Shown here: piece by piece, positions 42,762 through 51,674 of the stretch
How the letters are laid out: each line of letters begins with the position of its first letter
Numbering within the stretch: position 1 is the stretch's first letter
Assembly (NCBI GenBank): GCA_963821325.1
Contig: CAWGDC010000006.1
Coordinates: forward strand, 496,001-560,000
DNA from: PALSA-555 sp963821325
GTDB taxonomy: Bacteria > Actinomycetota > Acidimicrobiia > IMCC26256 > PALSA-555
Direction: 5' to 3'
DNA: 64,000 nucleotides
Translations under genes and position numbers: made by a program
The notes under the pieces: model-generated
Told to the model about the DNA's origin: nothing
Seen by the model: only the letters and a program-made list of their open reading frames with translations
Database searches by the model: none

Positions 42762-44456
42762 GTGCCCGCCCTCGCGCCGCTCCCGGTGATCGTCCCGCTC
42801 CTCACCGCGCCGGTCCTCCTGGCGGGGCGGCGTCACCTGCCGCGCGCCGCCATGCAAGGCCTCGCGCTCCTCGCCGCGCTGGCCGTCACCGGCCTCGGCG
42901 CGACGATGCTCGCCCAGACCCACGGCGTCGGCGTCTACTGGTTCGGCGGCTGGCGTCCCCAGCACGGGGTGGTGCTGGGCGTCTCGTTCGCCGTCGACTC
43001 GTTCGCCGCGGCGGGCGTGGTCCTCGCCGGCACGCTCACCGCCGCCGCGCTCCTCGCCGCCCGCGCCTGGCCCACGTTCGGGCCGCTGGCCCACGTGCTC
43101 ATCCTCGTCGTGCTGGCCGCGGCGAGCGGCTTCTGCCTGACCGGCGACCTCTTCAACCTCTTCGTGTTCTTCGAGCTCATGAGCGTGGCCACCATCGCGC
43201 TCTGCGCCCTGGAGACCGGTCAGCCCCGAGCCCTCCGAGGGGCCCTGCACTTCGCGCTCAGCAACAGCATCGGCGCGTTCTTCGTCCTCATCGGCATCGC
43301 GCTGCTATACGCCCGCACCGGGGCGCTGAACCTGGCGGCCATCGGCCGGGCTCTCGCCGCCCACCGCCCCGACGAGCTGCTCGTCGTGGCCGTCCTGCTG
43401 CTCGTCGTCGGGTTCCTCATCAAGGCGGCGATCGTCCCGTTCCACTTCTGGCTCGTCGACGCCGCGTCGTCGTCGCTGCCGCCGGTGTCGATGCTGCTCG
43501 TCGGGCTGCTCGACACGCTGGGCGTGTACGCCGTCGCCCGCATCTACTGGACGGTGTTCTCCAGCCCGCACGCCCGCGTGCCGACCCTCCAGCCCGTGCT
43601 CCTCGGCGCCGGGGTCGCCACCGCCCTGCTCGGCGCCGTCCTGAGCCTGAGCCGCGAGGCCCCCGGCCGACGGCTCGCGTTCGTCGCCATCAGCCACGCC
43701 GGCCTCATGCTCGTCGGGGTCGGGCTCCTGACCCGCGCCGGGCTGGCCGGGTTCGGGATCTACGCCCTGGCCAGCGGCGCCACGAAGGCCGCGCTCTTCG
43801 CGCTCGCGCCCGGCACGGCCGGCGCGTCGCGGGAGCGGCTCCGGCGGGGGCTGCTCCTCGCCGCCGGGCTGGTCCTGGCCGGGCTGCCGCCCGCCGCGAC
43901 GTGGCTCGGCAAGGGGCTCCTCGAGGCCGGCGCCACCGGCCTCGGCCACACCGCGGTGATCGCCCTCGTCCTCGTGGTGTCGGTCCTCACCGCGGCCACG
44001 GTCGTCGAGCTCGCGCTCACCCCGCCCGACGACGCGCCCGTGTCGCGCCCCGCCCGGTCACCCGCCGTCCTCGTCGCGGCCGGCGCCTTGCTCGTCGTCA
44101 CGATCGGCCTCGGCGTCGTGCCCGGCCTGACCCGCTCGAGCCTCGCCGCCGCGGGCCGCTTCACGGACCGGCCGGGGTATGCCGCCGCCGTGCTCGCCAC
44201 GCCGGCGCCGCCCCCCGTGAGCCTCGCCACGACCGGGCTCGGCGCGATGCCCGCCGTCCTGGGGGTCGTCGCCGCGGTCGGCGCCGTCGCGCTCGGCGCG
44301 GCCCGCGTCCGGGCCCGGCGGCCCGTCGCGACGCCGACCCGCGGGCCCCTCACCCGGCTCGGTGCCCTGCACCGCGGCGCGATCGCGGACAGCGTCGCGT
44401 GGATCACCTTCGGCGCGGCGACGATCGGCGCCACGCTCGCCCTGGCCGTCCGCTGA
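42762..44456 (+). CDS. mnhD: Cation antiporter subunit D (MnhD/MrpD, NuoN/NuoM-like)
   Basis: This 564-residue protein of about 14 helices is the proton-translocating antiporter-type subunit: TGDLFNLFVFFELMSVA has the key Glu in helix 5, and GFLIKAAIVPFHFWLVDA the key Lys in helix 7. It is the only such large subunit in the cluster, as in archaeal Mbh modules. GTG 42762 is 2 bp after mnhC. The long frame upstream is a shadow. Confidence 0.92.
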   Translation: MPALAPLPVIVPLLTAPVLLAGRRHLPRAAMQGLALLAALAVTGLGATMLAQTHGVGVYWFGGWRPQHGVVLGVSFAVDSFAAAGVVLAGTLTAAALLAARAWPTFGPLAHVLILVVLAAASGFCLTGDLFNLFVFFELMSVATIALCALETGQPRALRGALHFALSNSIGAFFVLIGIALLYARTGALNLAAIGRALAAHRPDELLVVAVLLLVVGFLIKAAIVPFHFWLVDAASSSLPPVSMLLVGLLDTLGVYAVARIYWTVFSSPHARVPTLQPVLLGAGVATALLGAVLSLSREAPGRRLAFVAISHAGLMLVGVGLLTRAGLAGFGIYALASGATKAALFALAPGTAGASRERLRRGLLLAAGLVLAGLPPAATWLGKGLLEAGATGLGHTAVIALVLVVSVLTAATVVELALTPPDDAPVSRPARSPAVLVAAGALLVVTIGLGVVPGLTRSSLAAAGRFTDRPGYAAAVLATPAPPPVSLATTGLGAMPAVLGVVAAVGAVALGAARVRARRPVATPTRGPLTRLGALHRGAIADSVAWITFGAATIGATLALAVR

Positions 44457-44562
44457 GCGGGGTGGCGGGCCCCCGGGCTCGCCGCGCGAGGATCCACCCG
44501 CTCGAGACGGAGGACCCCGTGGACGTCACGACCCATCCCCACGCCGCGGCGAGGCGGAGCCG

Positions 44563-46891
44563 GTGAGCGAGGCCAGCGCGGGCCGATTCGTCGGCCAGGC
44601 CGTCCGCCGGCGAGAGGACCCGCGGCTGCTCACCGGGCACGGCAGCTACGTCGACGACGTCGTCGTCCCCGGCCTGCTCCACGCCGCGTTCGTCCGCAGC
44701 GACCTCGCGCACGGCCGCATCACCCGCCTCGACGTCGACGCGGCCCGCGCGCTGCCGGGTGTCCGGGCCGTGCTCACCGCCGCCGACGTGAACGGCGCCG
44801 TCGGGTCGATGCAGCCCACGATGTTCCAGGCCGACCCGCCGCCCATGCCGTGCGCGCCGCTGCGGCCCCTCGCCGAGACCGACGTCCGCTTCGTCGGTGA
44901 CCCGATCGCGCTGGTCGTCGCCGAGTCCCGCTACGTCGCCGAGGACGCCTGCGAGCTCGTCGAGGTCGACTACGACCCGCTCCCCGCCGTCATCGACGCC
45001 GAGACCGCCGCCGACCACGTCGGGCTCGTGCACCCCGAGCTGGGCTCGAACGTCGCCGTGCAGATCGCGTCGCCGCCCGACCCCGAGCTCGACGCCATCT
45101 TCGAGTCGGCGCCGCACGTCATCACCGAGACGCTCGTGCAGCACCGCCACACGAACGTGCCGATGGAGACCCGCGGCGTCGTGGCCCAGTTCACCCCGGC
45201 GACCGGCGACCTCGACGTGTGGCTCTCCACCCAGAACCCCCACGAGGCGCGCCAGACGTGCGCCCGGGCGCTCGGGATCCCCGAGCACCACGTGCGGGTC
45301 CGCGCCGGCGACGTCGGCGGTGGGTTCGGCCAGAAGTTCTTCACCCAGCGCGACGAGCTGACCGTGATCGCCGCGGCGCACCACCTCGGGCGGGCGGTCA
45401 AGTGGATCGAGGACCGACGCGAGAACCTCATCGCCGCCAACCACGCCCGGGCCGACCGGGTGACGGTCCGCCTGGCGCTCGACGACGACGCCCACCTCCT
45501 CGGGGTGCACCTCGACCACCTCGAGGACTGCGGCGCCTACCCGGTGGGCGGGACCGGCGGGATCGGGCCGTTCATGGCGATGCTGTTCCCCGGCCCGTAC
45601 CGCGTCCCGAAGCTCGGGTTCCGCACCACCGCGGTGTGGACGAACACCTGCGGGCGCGGCGCCTACCGCGGCCCGTGGATGATGGAGACCGTCGCCCGCG
45701 AGGAGATCCTCGACCTCGCCGCCCGGGCGGTCGGCGTCGACCCGCTCGAGCTGCGCCGCCGCAACTGCGTCCATGCCGACGAGCTGCCCTTCACCACCGC
45801 CGGCGGGCTCGTGCTCGACCACGTCACCCCGTCCGAGACGCTCGAGCAGGCCGTCGACCTCATCGGCTACGACGCCGTCCGGGCCGAGCAGGCCCGCGAC
45901 GGCGACGGCCGGCTCCTCGGCGTCGGGCTCGGCCTCTACGTCGAGCCGACGAGCATGGCGTCGGGCAACCTCGGGGTCGAGACCGCCACCGTGCGGGTCC
46001 AGCCGAGCGGCACGGTCACCGTGCACCTCGGCACCGGGTCGCACGGCCAGAGCGTCGAGACGACGATGGCCCAGGTCGTCGCCGAGCACCTCGGCGTCGA
46101 GCTCGACGACGTCGTCGTCGTGCAGGGCGACACCGCGACCGCCCCGTTCGGCGGCGGCACCGGGGGCAGCCGCACCGCGGTCGTCGCCGGCGGTGCCGCC
46201 CGCGACGCCTCGCTCGCCGTCCGTGACAAGGCGACGAGGATCGCGGCCCATCTGCTCGAGGCCGCCCCCGAGGACCTCGACGTGGAGGCCGGCCGCGATC
46301 AGCGTGCGCGGCACCCCGACCCGTGGGGTCAGCCTGGCCGAGGTGGCCCGGGTCGCGCTCAACGCCCCACTCGAGCTGCCCCCCGACCTGGCCCCCGGCC
46401 TCGACGCCACGGTCACCTACCAGGCGCCGCCCATCACCTGGTCGAACGCGTGCCACGCCTGCACCGTCGCGGTCGACCCGGCCACCGGCGCCGTCGAGAT
46501 CCTCCGCTACGTCGTCAGCGAGGACTGCGGCCTGATGATCAACCCGATGGTCGTCGAGGGTCAGATCGCCGGCGGGGTGGTGCAAGGCATCGGCGGGGTC
46601 CTCTACGAGCACTTCGTCTACGACGAGGACGGCAACCCGCTCACCACGACGTTCCTCGACTACCTGGTGCCGACCAGCACCGAGGTGCCGACCATCGAGT
46701 TCGGCCACGTCGAGACGCCGTCGCCGACCCCGGGCGGCCACAAGGGGATGGGGGAGGGCGGCGCGATCGGCTCCCCACCGTGCGTGTTCAACGCCGTCGC
46801 CGACGCGCTCGCCCGCCGCGGCGCCCGCCTCACCGACCAGCCGCTCAGCCCCAGCCGCATCCTCGACGCGCTCGCCGACACCGGCCGGTAG
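44563..46891 (+). CDS. Xanthine dehydrogenase family molybdopterin subunit, single-base frameshift
   Basis: Starts at GTG 44563 (RFVGQAVRRREDPRLLTGHGSYVDD). The family shows AGDVGGGFGQKFF, GAYRGPWMMETVARE near the active site, and GEGGAIGSPP with the catalytic Glu near the C-terminus. The active-site loop AYRGPW is neither the AYRCSFR of form I CO dehydrogenase nor a plain form II motif, so substrate is unclear. One extra base at about 46294-46296 breaks the frame (VEAGR / ISVRGTPTRGVS); without it the protein is 775 residues. No FAD or iron-sulfur subunit gene is next to it. Confidence 0.86.
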
Positions 46892-46905
46892 CCGAGGGAG
46901 CGCCC

Positions 46906-47504
46906 GTGGGCACCGTCGTGGTCGACCTGTCGATCTCGCTCGACGGGTTCATCGCCGGGCCGGACGACGGACCCGACCGGCCGCTCGGCCGCGGCGGCGA
47001 GGCCCTCTTCACGTGGATGAACGCCGGCGGCGAGGCGAACCGCGTCGAGGCGCGACTCGCGCCCCCGACCGCAGCCGGGTCGTGGTCGACGAGTGGCTGA
47101 GCAACAGCGGCGCCATCCTCAGCGGCCGCCGGACCTTCGACATCGCCCGCGGCTGGCGGGACGGCCATCCGATCGACGTGCCGATCTTCGTGCTCACCCA
47201 CCACGCGCCGACCCACGGTGCGTGGAGCCCCCGCGTCTCCTTCGTCACCGACGGCCTCGACCGGGCCCTCGAGCTCGCGCAGCAGGCCGCGGGGGCGCGG
47301 CAGGTGTCCGTGTGCGGCGCGGACCCCGCGCAGCAGCTGCTGCGCGCCGGGCAGCTCGACGAGATCCAGCTGAGCGTCGTCCCGGTGCTCCTCGGCGGCG
47401 GGGTGCGGCTCTTCGACCATCTCGGCCCGGACCCCGTCGACCTCGAGCTGCTCCGCGTCGTCGCGTCCGACGGGGTCACCCACCTGCGCTATCGGGTGTG
47501 CTGA
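46906..47504 (+). CDS. RibD/dihydrofolate reductase-fold protein, single-base frameshift
   Basis: The first part reads VVVDLSISLDGFIAGPDDGP, the usual start of RibD C-terminal domain (DHFR-like) proteins. After a C-run at 47062-47066, where one C is missing, the next frame reads RVVVDEWLSNSGAILSGRRTFD and ends LLRVVASDGVTHLRYRV. Restored length is 199 residues, normal for the family. Such proteins are NADPH reductases of unknown substrate. Its 3' end overlaps the convergent regulator gene by 16 bp. Confidence 0.82.
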
Positions 47505-48145
47505 CCCGCGGCCGGCAGCTCCCGGATCCGGTAGACGCAGCGCGCGTCGCCGGCGAGCACGTGCTGGGTGCGCTCGACCGCCACGTCGTCGCCGAGCACG
47601 GTGCGGAACAGGTCGAGCTCGCCCCGGCACAGCCCGGTGCACGCCGCGGCCGCGCTGCACACCGGGCAGTGGTGCTCGACGAGCAGGACGGCGTCGCCGT
47701 CGGCGCGGGTCTCGGCCATGTAGCCCTCGACGCTGCGCTGGCGGGCGAGCGCCGCGACGCGCCGCCGCAGCGGCGCCGCGTCCGGTGCGGGGATCAGCCC
47801 GCGGTAGGCGGTGAGCTGGCGGGCCTCCCGCGCCGCGACCACCGCGTCGAGCCCGGCCTCGCCGACCGCCTGGCGGATCGCGTCCACCAGCTCGAGCGTC
47901 AGGTCCTCGTGGCGGTCGGGGAACAGCTCCGCGGCGAGCGGGGTCAGCGACCACTCGGCGGGCGGCCGGCCGCGCGTGCCCGTGGCGCGCCCGCGCCGGG
48001 ACACGAACCCGTGGCCCTCGAGCGCCTCGAGGTGCTGGCGGACCGCCGCCGCCGTGAGCCCGAGGGCCGCCGCCAGCTCCGGGACCGTCGCCGAATCGAC
48101 CCGCTTGAGCCGCTCCAGCACCCGCCGCTTGGCGTCGGTGATCAC
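47489..48145 (-). CDS. SufR-like HTH regulator with iron-sulfur-type cysteines
   Basis: This 218-residue protein has an N-terminal winged helix (TVPELAAALGLTAAAVRQHLEALEGHGFV) with the RGRPP wing of DeoR/SufR-type regulators. The C-terminal part has CPVC, CTGLC and a last Cys in ARCVYRI, the spacing class that binds an iron-sulfur cluster in SufR. It therefore probably senses iron-sulfur or redox state. TAAGGT 7 nt before its GTG and the dyad at 48161-48190 suggest self-control. It is divergent from the Rieske fusion gene. Confidence 0.82.
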   Translation of the reverse strand: MITDAKRRVLERLKRVDSATVPELAAALGLTAAAVRQHLEALEGHGFVSRRGRATGTRGRPPAEWSLTPLAAELFPDRHEDLTLELVDAIRQAVGEAGLDAVVAAREARQLTAYRGLIPAPDAAPLRRRVAALARQRSVEGYMAETRADGDAVLLVEHHCPVCSAAAACTGLCRGELDLFRTVLGDDVAVERTQHVLAGDARCVYRIRELPAAGQHTR

Positions 48146-48152
48146 CGCGCCG

Positions 48153-48158
48153 ACCTTA
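48153..48158 (-). promoter_or_regulatory. -10 box TAAGGT for leaderless regulator transcript
   Basis: On the minus strand TAAGGT ends 7 nt before the GTG at 48145, with no Shine-Dalgarno. It directly abuts the inverted repeat, so repressor binding would block it. Confidence 0.5.
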
Positions 48159-48160
48159 TC

Positions 48161-48190
48161 GAGTTTCGCAAGTGTGGACTTGACGAACTC
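48161..48190. promoter_or_regulatory. Operator dyad between SufR-like regulator and Rieske gene
   Basis: GAGTTTCGCAAG-N6-CTTGACGAACTC forms a 30-bp dyad, with arms matching at 9 of 12 positions (GAGTT-nnn-CAAG). It fills most of the 71-bp divergent region and overlaps TTGACG (48180-48185), a -35 candidate for the Rieske gene. This is the expected site for the regulator encoded next to it. Confidence 0.7.
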
Positions 48191-48216
48191 GGGCGACCGG
48201 GGGAGTATGCCAAGCG

Positions 48217-49956
48217 ATGACTTCCCAAAATGGGTCGGAGGTCCTGGCGGGGTCGGCGAGCGCCCTCCGGGCCGACGGTCGCCTCCTCACGAAGGTCGGG
48301 GCGTGGCCCGTCCTCGTGGTCTGGCACGAGGAGCGGGCGTACGCCGTCGAGGACCGCTGCCCCCACATGGGCTTCCCGCTCCACCGCGGCTCCTGCGAGG
48401 CCGGGCTGCTCACCTGCCACTGGCACCACGCCCGCTTCGACCTCGCGTCGGGCTGCACCCTCGACCGGTGGGCGGACGACACCCGCGCCTTCGACGTCAC
48501 GATCCGCGGCGACGAGGTGTGGGTCGCGCCCCGCGCCGCCGGCGACGAGGTCCAGAACCTCCAGCGGCGCCTCCGCGAGGGTCTCGAGGACGGCCTGTCG
48601 CTCGTCGTCGCCAAGGCCGTGCTGGGGCTCGTCGACGCGGGCGCCGAGCCGGCCGCGCTCGTGCGCACCGGCCTCGAGTTCGGGGCCCGCAACCGGGCCG
48701 GCGGGTGGGGCGCCGGGCTCACCACCCTCGTGGCGATGGCGAACGTCCTTGACCGCCTCGACCCCGAGGACCGCCCCGCCGCGCTCGTCCACGCGCTCGT
48801 GTTCCTCTCCAACGACACCCGCGGGCACCCGCCGCGCTTCGACGTCCCACCCCTCGCCACCGACGAGCTCCCCGCCCCGCGGCTCGCCGAGTGGTACCGA
48901 CGCTTCGTCGACACCCGCTCCGGCGGGGCCGCGGAGCGGGTCCTCGCCACCGCGCTCGCCGAAGGGACCGCCGAGGCCGACGTCGACGCGATGCTGTTCG
49001 CCGCGGTCACCGACCACGTCTTCGTCGACGGCGGCCACAGCCTCGACTTCACGAACAAGGCCATCGAATCGCTCGCCTACCTCGACGGGGACGGCGCGGC
49101 GCTGATCCTCCCCACCGTCGTCGCCCAGACCGCGGCGGCGAGCCGCAGCGAGGAAGGCGGCGAGTGGCGCCACCCTGACGACCTCGCCGCGCTGCTCCGC
49201 GAGGCCACCGGGGCGCTCCCCGACGCGCTCGCCGCTGGGCGCCGCCACCGGGGGGCGTTCACCGACGTCACCGGGCTCGCCCGCCAGCTCCTGGTCGAAG
49301 ACGCCCAGGCCGTGCTCGACGCCGTGCTCGACGCCGTCCGGGCCGGCGCGGACGAGGAGCAGATCGGCCGCGCCGTCGCGTTCGCGGCGTCGCAGCGGGT
49401 CGTGCACTTCCACGTCCAGAACGACTTCGGTGACTGGGACACCGTCCATCACACCTTCACCGCCGCGAACGCGCTGCACCAGGCGCTCCGGCGCGCCCCG
49501 ACGGTCGAGCTGCTGCGCGGCGCCTTCCACGGGGCGCTGCGCGTCTACCTCGACCGGTTCCTCAACGTGCCGCCGGCCCGCCCACCCCACGCCACGACCG
49601 GGTCGCTCGACGACCTCGCCCAGTGCTTCGACGTGCAGGGCGACGTCGACGTCGCCGGGAACGCGGCGTACGGGTTCCTCCAGGGCGGCGGCACCCGCGA
49701 GGCGCTCGTCGCCGCGCTCGGCCGGCTGCTGCTCCGCGAGGACGTCGGCTTCCACACCTACCAGCACTTCGAGGCCGCCGTCCGCCAGGCGTGGGCCTGG
49801 CCCGCCGGCTCCGAGGAATCGGCGCTCGTCCTCACCGGCGCGGCGCGCTACCTCGCGGCGCACGCCCCGACGCGGCGCGAGCTCCCGACCGTCATCACGA
49901 TCGCGTCGCGGCTGCGCCGCGGGGAGCACCTCTTCGAGGAGGCGGCGGCTCCATGA
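48217..49956 (+). CDS. Rieske 2Fe-2S domain fused to a large helical domain of unknown function
   Basis: This 579-residue protein starts at ATG 48217 (GGGGGAG upstream). Residues about 8-105 form a Rieske domain with Cys48, His50, Cys67 and His70 (CPHMGFPLHRGSC, CHWHH), ligands for a 2Fe-2S cluster. The rest, about 115-575, is mostly helical and contains His-rich pieces (TDHVFVDGGHSLDFTNKAIE, HFHVQNDFGDWDTVHHTF, HTYQHFEAAVRQ) that could bind a metal. I do not recognise that domain as a named family. An oxygenase or oxidoreductase role is inferred. Control by the divergent SufR-like regulator is likely. The 3' end overlaps the convergent methyltransferase gene by 62 bp. Confidence 0.8.
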   Translation: MTSQNGSEVLAGSASALRADGRLLTKVGAWPVLVVWHEERAYAVEDRCPHMGFPLHRGSCEAGLLTCHWHHARFDLASGCTLDRWADDTRAFDVTIRGDEVWVAPRAAGDEVQNLQRRLREGLEDGLSLVVAKAVLGLVDAGAEPAALVRTGLEFGARNRAGGWGAGLTTLVAMANVLDRLDPEDRPAALVHALVFLSNDTRGHPPRFDVPPLATDELPAPRLAEWYRRFVDTRSGGAAERVLATALAEGTAEADVDAMLFAAVTDHVFVDGGHSLDFTNKAIESLAYLDGDGAALILPTVVAQTAAASRSEEGGEWRHPDDLAALLREATGALPDALAAGRRHRGAFTDVTGLARQLLVEDAQAVLDAVLDAVRAGADEEQIGRAVAFAASQRVVHFHVQNDFGDWDTVHHTFTAANALHQALRRAPTVELLRGAFHGALRVYLDRFLNVPPARPPHATTGSLDDLAQCFDVQGDVDVAGNAAYGFLQGGGTREALVAALGRLLLREDVGFHTYQHFEAAVRQAWAWPAGSEESALVLTGAARYLAAHAPTRRELPTVITIASRLRRGEHLFEEAAAP

Positions 49957-51070
49957 GCGACGTCGCCAGCTCCCGGCGCATGACGGCCACGTAGCGGGGC
50001 TCGACCTCCGACAGCACGAACCGCCGGCCGAGCCGGGCCGCGGCGACCCCGACGGTCCCGACGCCCGCGAACGGGTCGAGGACCACGTCGTCCTCGAAGG
50101 ACCAGTAGCGGATCACCCGCTCGGCGAGCGCCACCGGGAACACCGCGGGATGGTCACGGCGGCTCGTCGGCGCGAGCCGCCACACGTTCGTCCGCTCGTA
50201 GTCGTCCCCGATGCGGGACCGGTCCACCGCGGCCGGGTCGTGGTGCGCGCGGATGTTCCAGTCGAGCAGCCGGTCGGTGCGGCTCCGGTACACGAGGACG
50301 TACTCAGTGACCGGCACCGCCTTGTACTGGAGCGGCCGTCGGTCGGCCGCGAATCGGCGGCCGCGCCCGGTCGCCCAGCCGGCCCCCTCCGGCTTCTCCC
50401 ACACGATGTCGTCGACGAAGTCGAGCTGCTCCTCGACGAGGATGCGGTGCAGGTCGAACGGCACCGCGAGCCGCCGCGACGCCTCGGAGCGGCGCGCCCG
50501 CCGCAGCAGCACCGGCGCCGTGTTCACCACGAGGAAGCGGCCCTCGGCGAGCACCCGCCGGCACTGGCGCAGCACCCGGCGCATCTTCTCGAGGTAGGCG
50601 TCGTAGTCGAGGTAGTCGCCCGAATCCGGGCGCGCGTTGAAGTACGGCGGCGAGGTGAACACCAAGTCGACCGAGCCGTCCGGCAGCCCGGCGAGCGTCT
50701 CCTCGGAATCGCCGCACAGCAGCGTGTTCGCCAGCGGTGAGCGGGTGATCGCGGACCCGGCCGACGGCCCGACGGCCGGAACGGCGGGGCGCGCCAGGCG
50801 CGCCCGCACGGTCGCGACCGCCGTCGTGCGTGCCGCGTCGAGCGCACCCGACCGGGCGTCGAGCACGATCTCGCCCGCGGCCGCGGCCGACGCCCGCGCC
50901 AGGAGCGGCACCCGCCAGACGTGGTAGCGGTCGTCGACCTCCGGCAAGCCGAAGCGCAGCGCGTCGCGCAGACCCCACCCCCGCACCGCGTCGTCCGCCC
51001 GCGCGCGTGCGTCGTCGACGGTGCGGACGGCGTACCGCCGCACCTCGCTCACCAGCGCGCGTCGTGGCAC
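49895..51070 (-). CDS. Orphan beta-class DNA methyltransferase with extra N-terminal domain
   Basis: This 391-residue protein has catalytic motif TSPPYFN at 139-145 and the SAM motif DPFAGVGTVG at about 332, an order (IV before I) typical of beta-class N4-cytosine or N6-adenine methyltransferases; SPPY favours N4-cytosine. The first about 110 residues form an extra domain with YHVWRVPLLA and GEIVLDARSGALD, like PepSY-type folds. No restriction endonuclease is next to it, so it is probably an orphan enzyme for regulation or protection. TACGGT 6 nt before the GTG suggests a leaderless transcript. Confidence 0.85.
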   Translation of the reverse strand: MPRRALVSEVRRYAVRTVDDARARADDAVRGWGLRDALRFGLPEVDDRYHVWRVPLLARASAAAAGEIVLDARSGALDAARTTAVATVRARLARPAVPAVGPSAGSAITRSPLANTLLCGDSEETLAGLPDGSVDLVFTSPPYFNARPDSGDYLDYDAYLEKMRRVLRQCRRVLAEGRFLVVNTAPVLLRRARRSEASRRLAVPFDLHRILVEEQLDFVDDIVWEKPEGAGWATGRGRRFAADRRPLQYKAVPVTEYVLVYRSRTDRLLDWNIRAHHDPAAVDRSRIGDDYERTNVWRLAPTSRRDHPAVFPVALAERVIRYWSFEDDVVLDPFAGVGTVGVAAARLGRRFVLSEVEPRYVAVMRRELATSLMEPPPPRRGAPRGAAATRS

Positions 51071-51076
51071 CCGATG

Positions 51077-51082
51077 ACCGTA
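51077..51082 (-). promoter_or_regulatory. -10 box TACGGT for leaderless methyltransferase transcript
   Basis: On the minus strand TACGGT lies 6 nt before the GTG at 51070, and there is no Shine-Dalgarno. It fits the same layout as the purS and purL promoters. Confidence 0.48.
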
Positions 51083-51127
51083 CCGGGGCGCGCCGCGGCG
51101 CCCGCGGTTCTCGTCAGCGGGGTGTGG

Positions 51128-51553
51128 TCACGCGTCGGCCACGCCGCGGGCCCCGTCGTCGCGCAGGGCGGCGCGGATCGCCGCGGCATGGCGCTCCAGC
51201 TCGTCGGCTGTCGACCGACGTGGCGGCGTTCGAGAGGTGCAGGTCCGCTTCGCTGCGGATCGGGATGAGGTGCAGGTGGGTGTGCGGCACCTCCAGGCCG
51301 GCGATGAGGAGGCCCACCCGGGCCGGGTGGAAGGCCTGCTGCTGGGCCCGCCCGATCGTGTGCGCCACCGTCATGAGCTGGCGCGCCCCTCGACGGGGAG
51401 GTCGATCCAGTGGTCGACCTCGGCTCGGGGCACGACGAGCGTGTGGCCGGGCCGGACCGGGTTGATCGAGAGGAACGCGACGCACTGGTCGTCCCGCCAC
51501 ACGAACGTGCCGGGCAGCTCCCCGGCGATGATCCGGGAGAAGAGGGTCGTCAC
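51128..51553 (-). CDS. HIT-family nucleotide hydrolase, two single-base frameshifts
   Basis: Three frames join into one HIT protein: TTLFSRIIAGELPGTFVWRDD and SINPVRPGHTLVVPRAEVDHW; then LMTVAHTIGRAQQ and VPHTHLHLIPI, the catalytic histidine triad; then ADELERHAAAIRAALRDDG to a TGA at 51128. One base is missing in the C-run near 51386-51389 and one is extra near 51210. The two cancel in length, giving 141 residues, normal for HIT proteins. TACGAT 8 nt before the GTG is a possible -10 box. Assembly error is the likely cause. Confidence 0.78.
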
Positions 51554-51674
51554 GCCGCGGGATCGTAGGCGGCGCTGAACCTTCGGCCCGTCGGCGCCGA
51601 TACCACTCCATGCTCGGTGCTCGACCCGCGGTGCGGCGCCCCGACCCGCGGCGCGCGGGGAGCGCCCGGCGGTC

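Noticed and set aside
44563..46891. Aerobic CO dehydrogenase large subunit (coxL form I)
   Set aside because: The form I loop AYRCSFR is absent and no coxM or coxS gene is adjacent.
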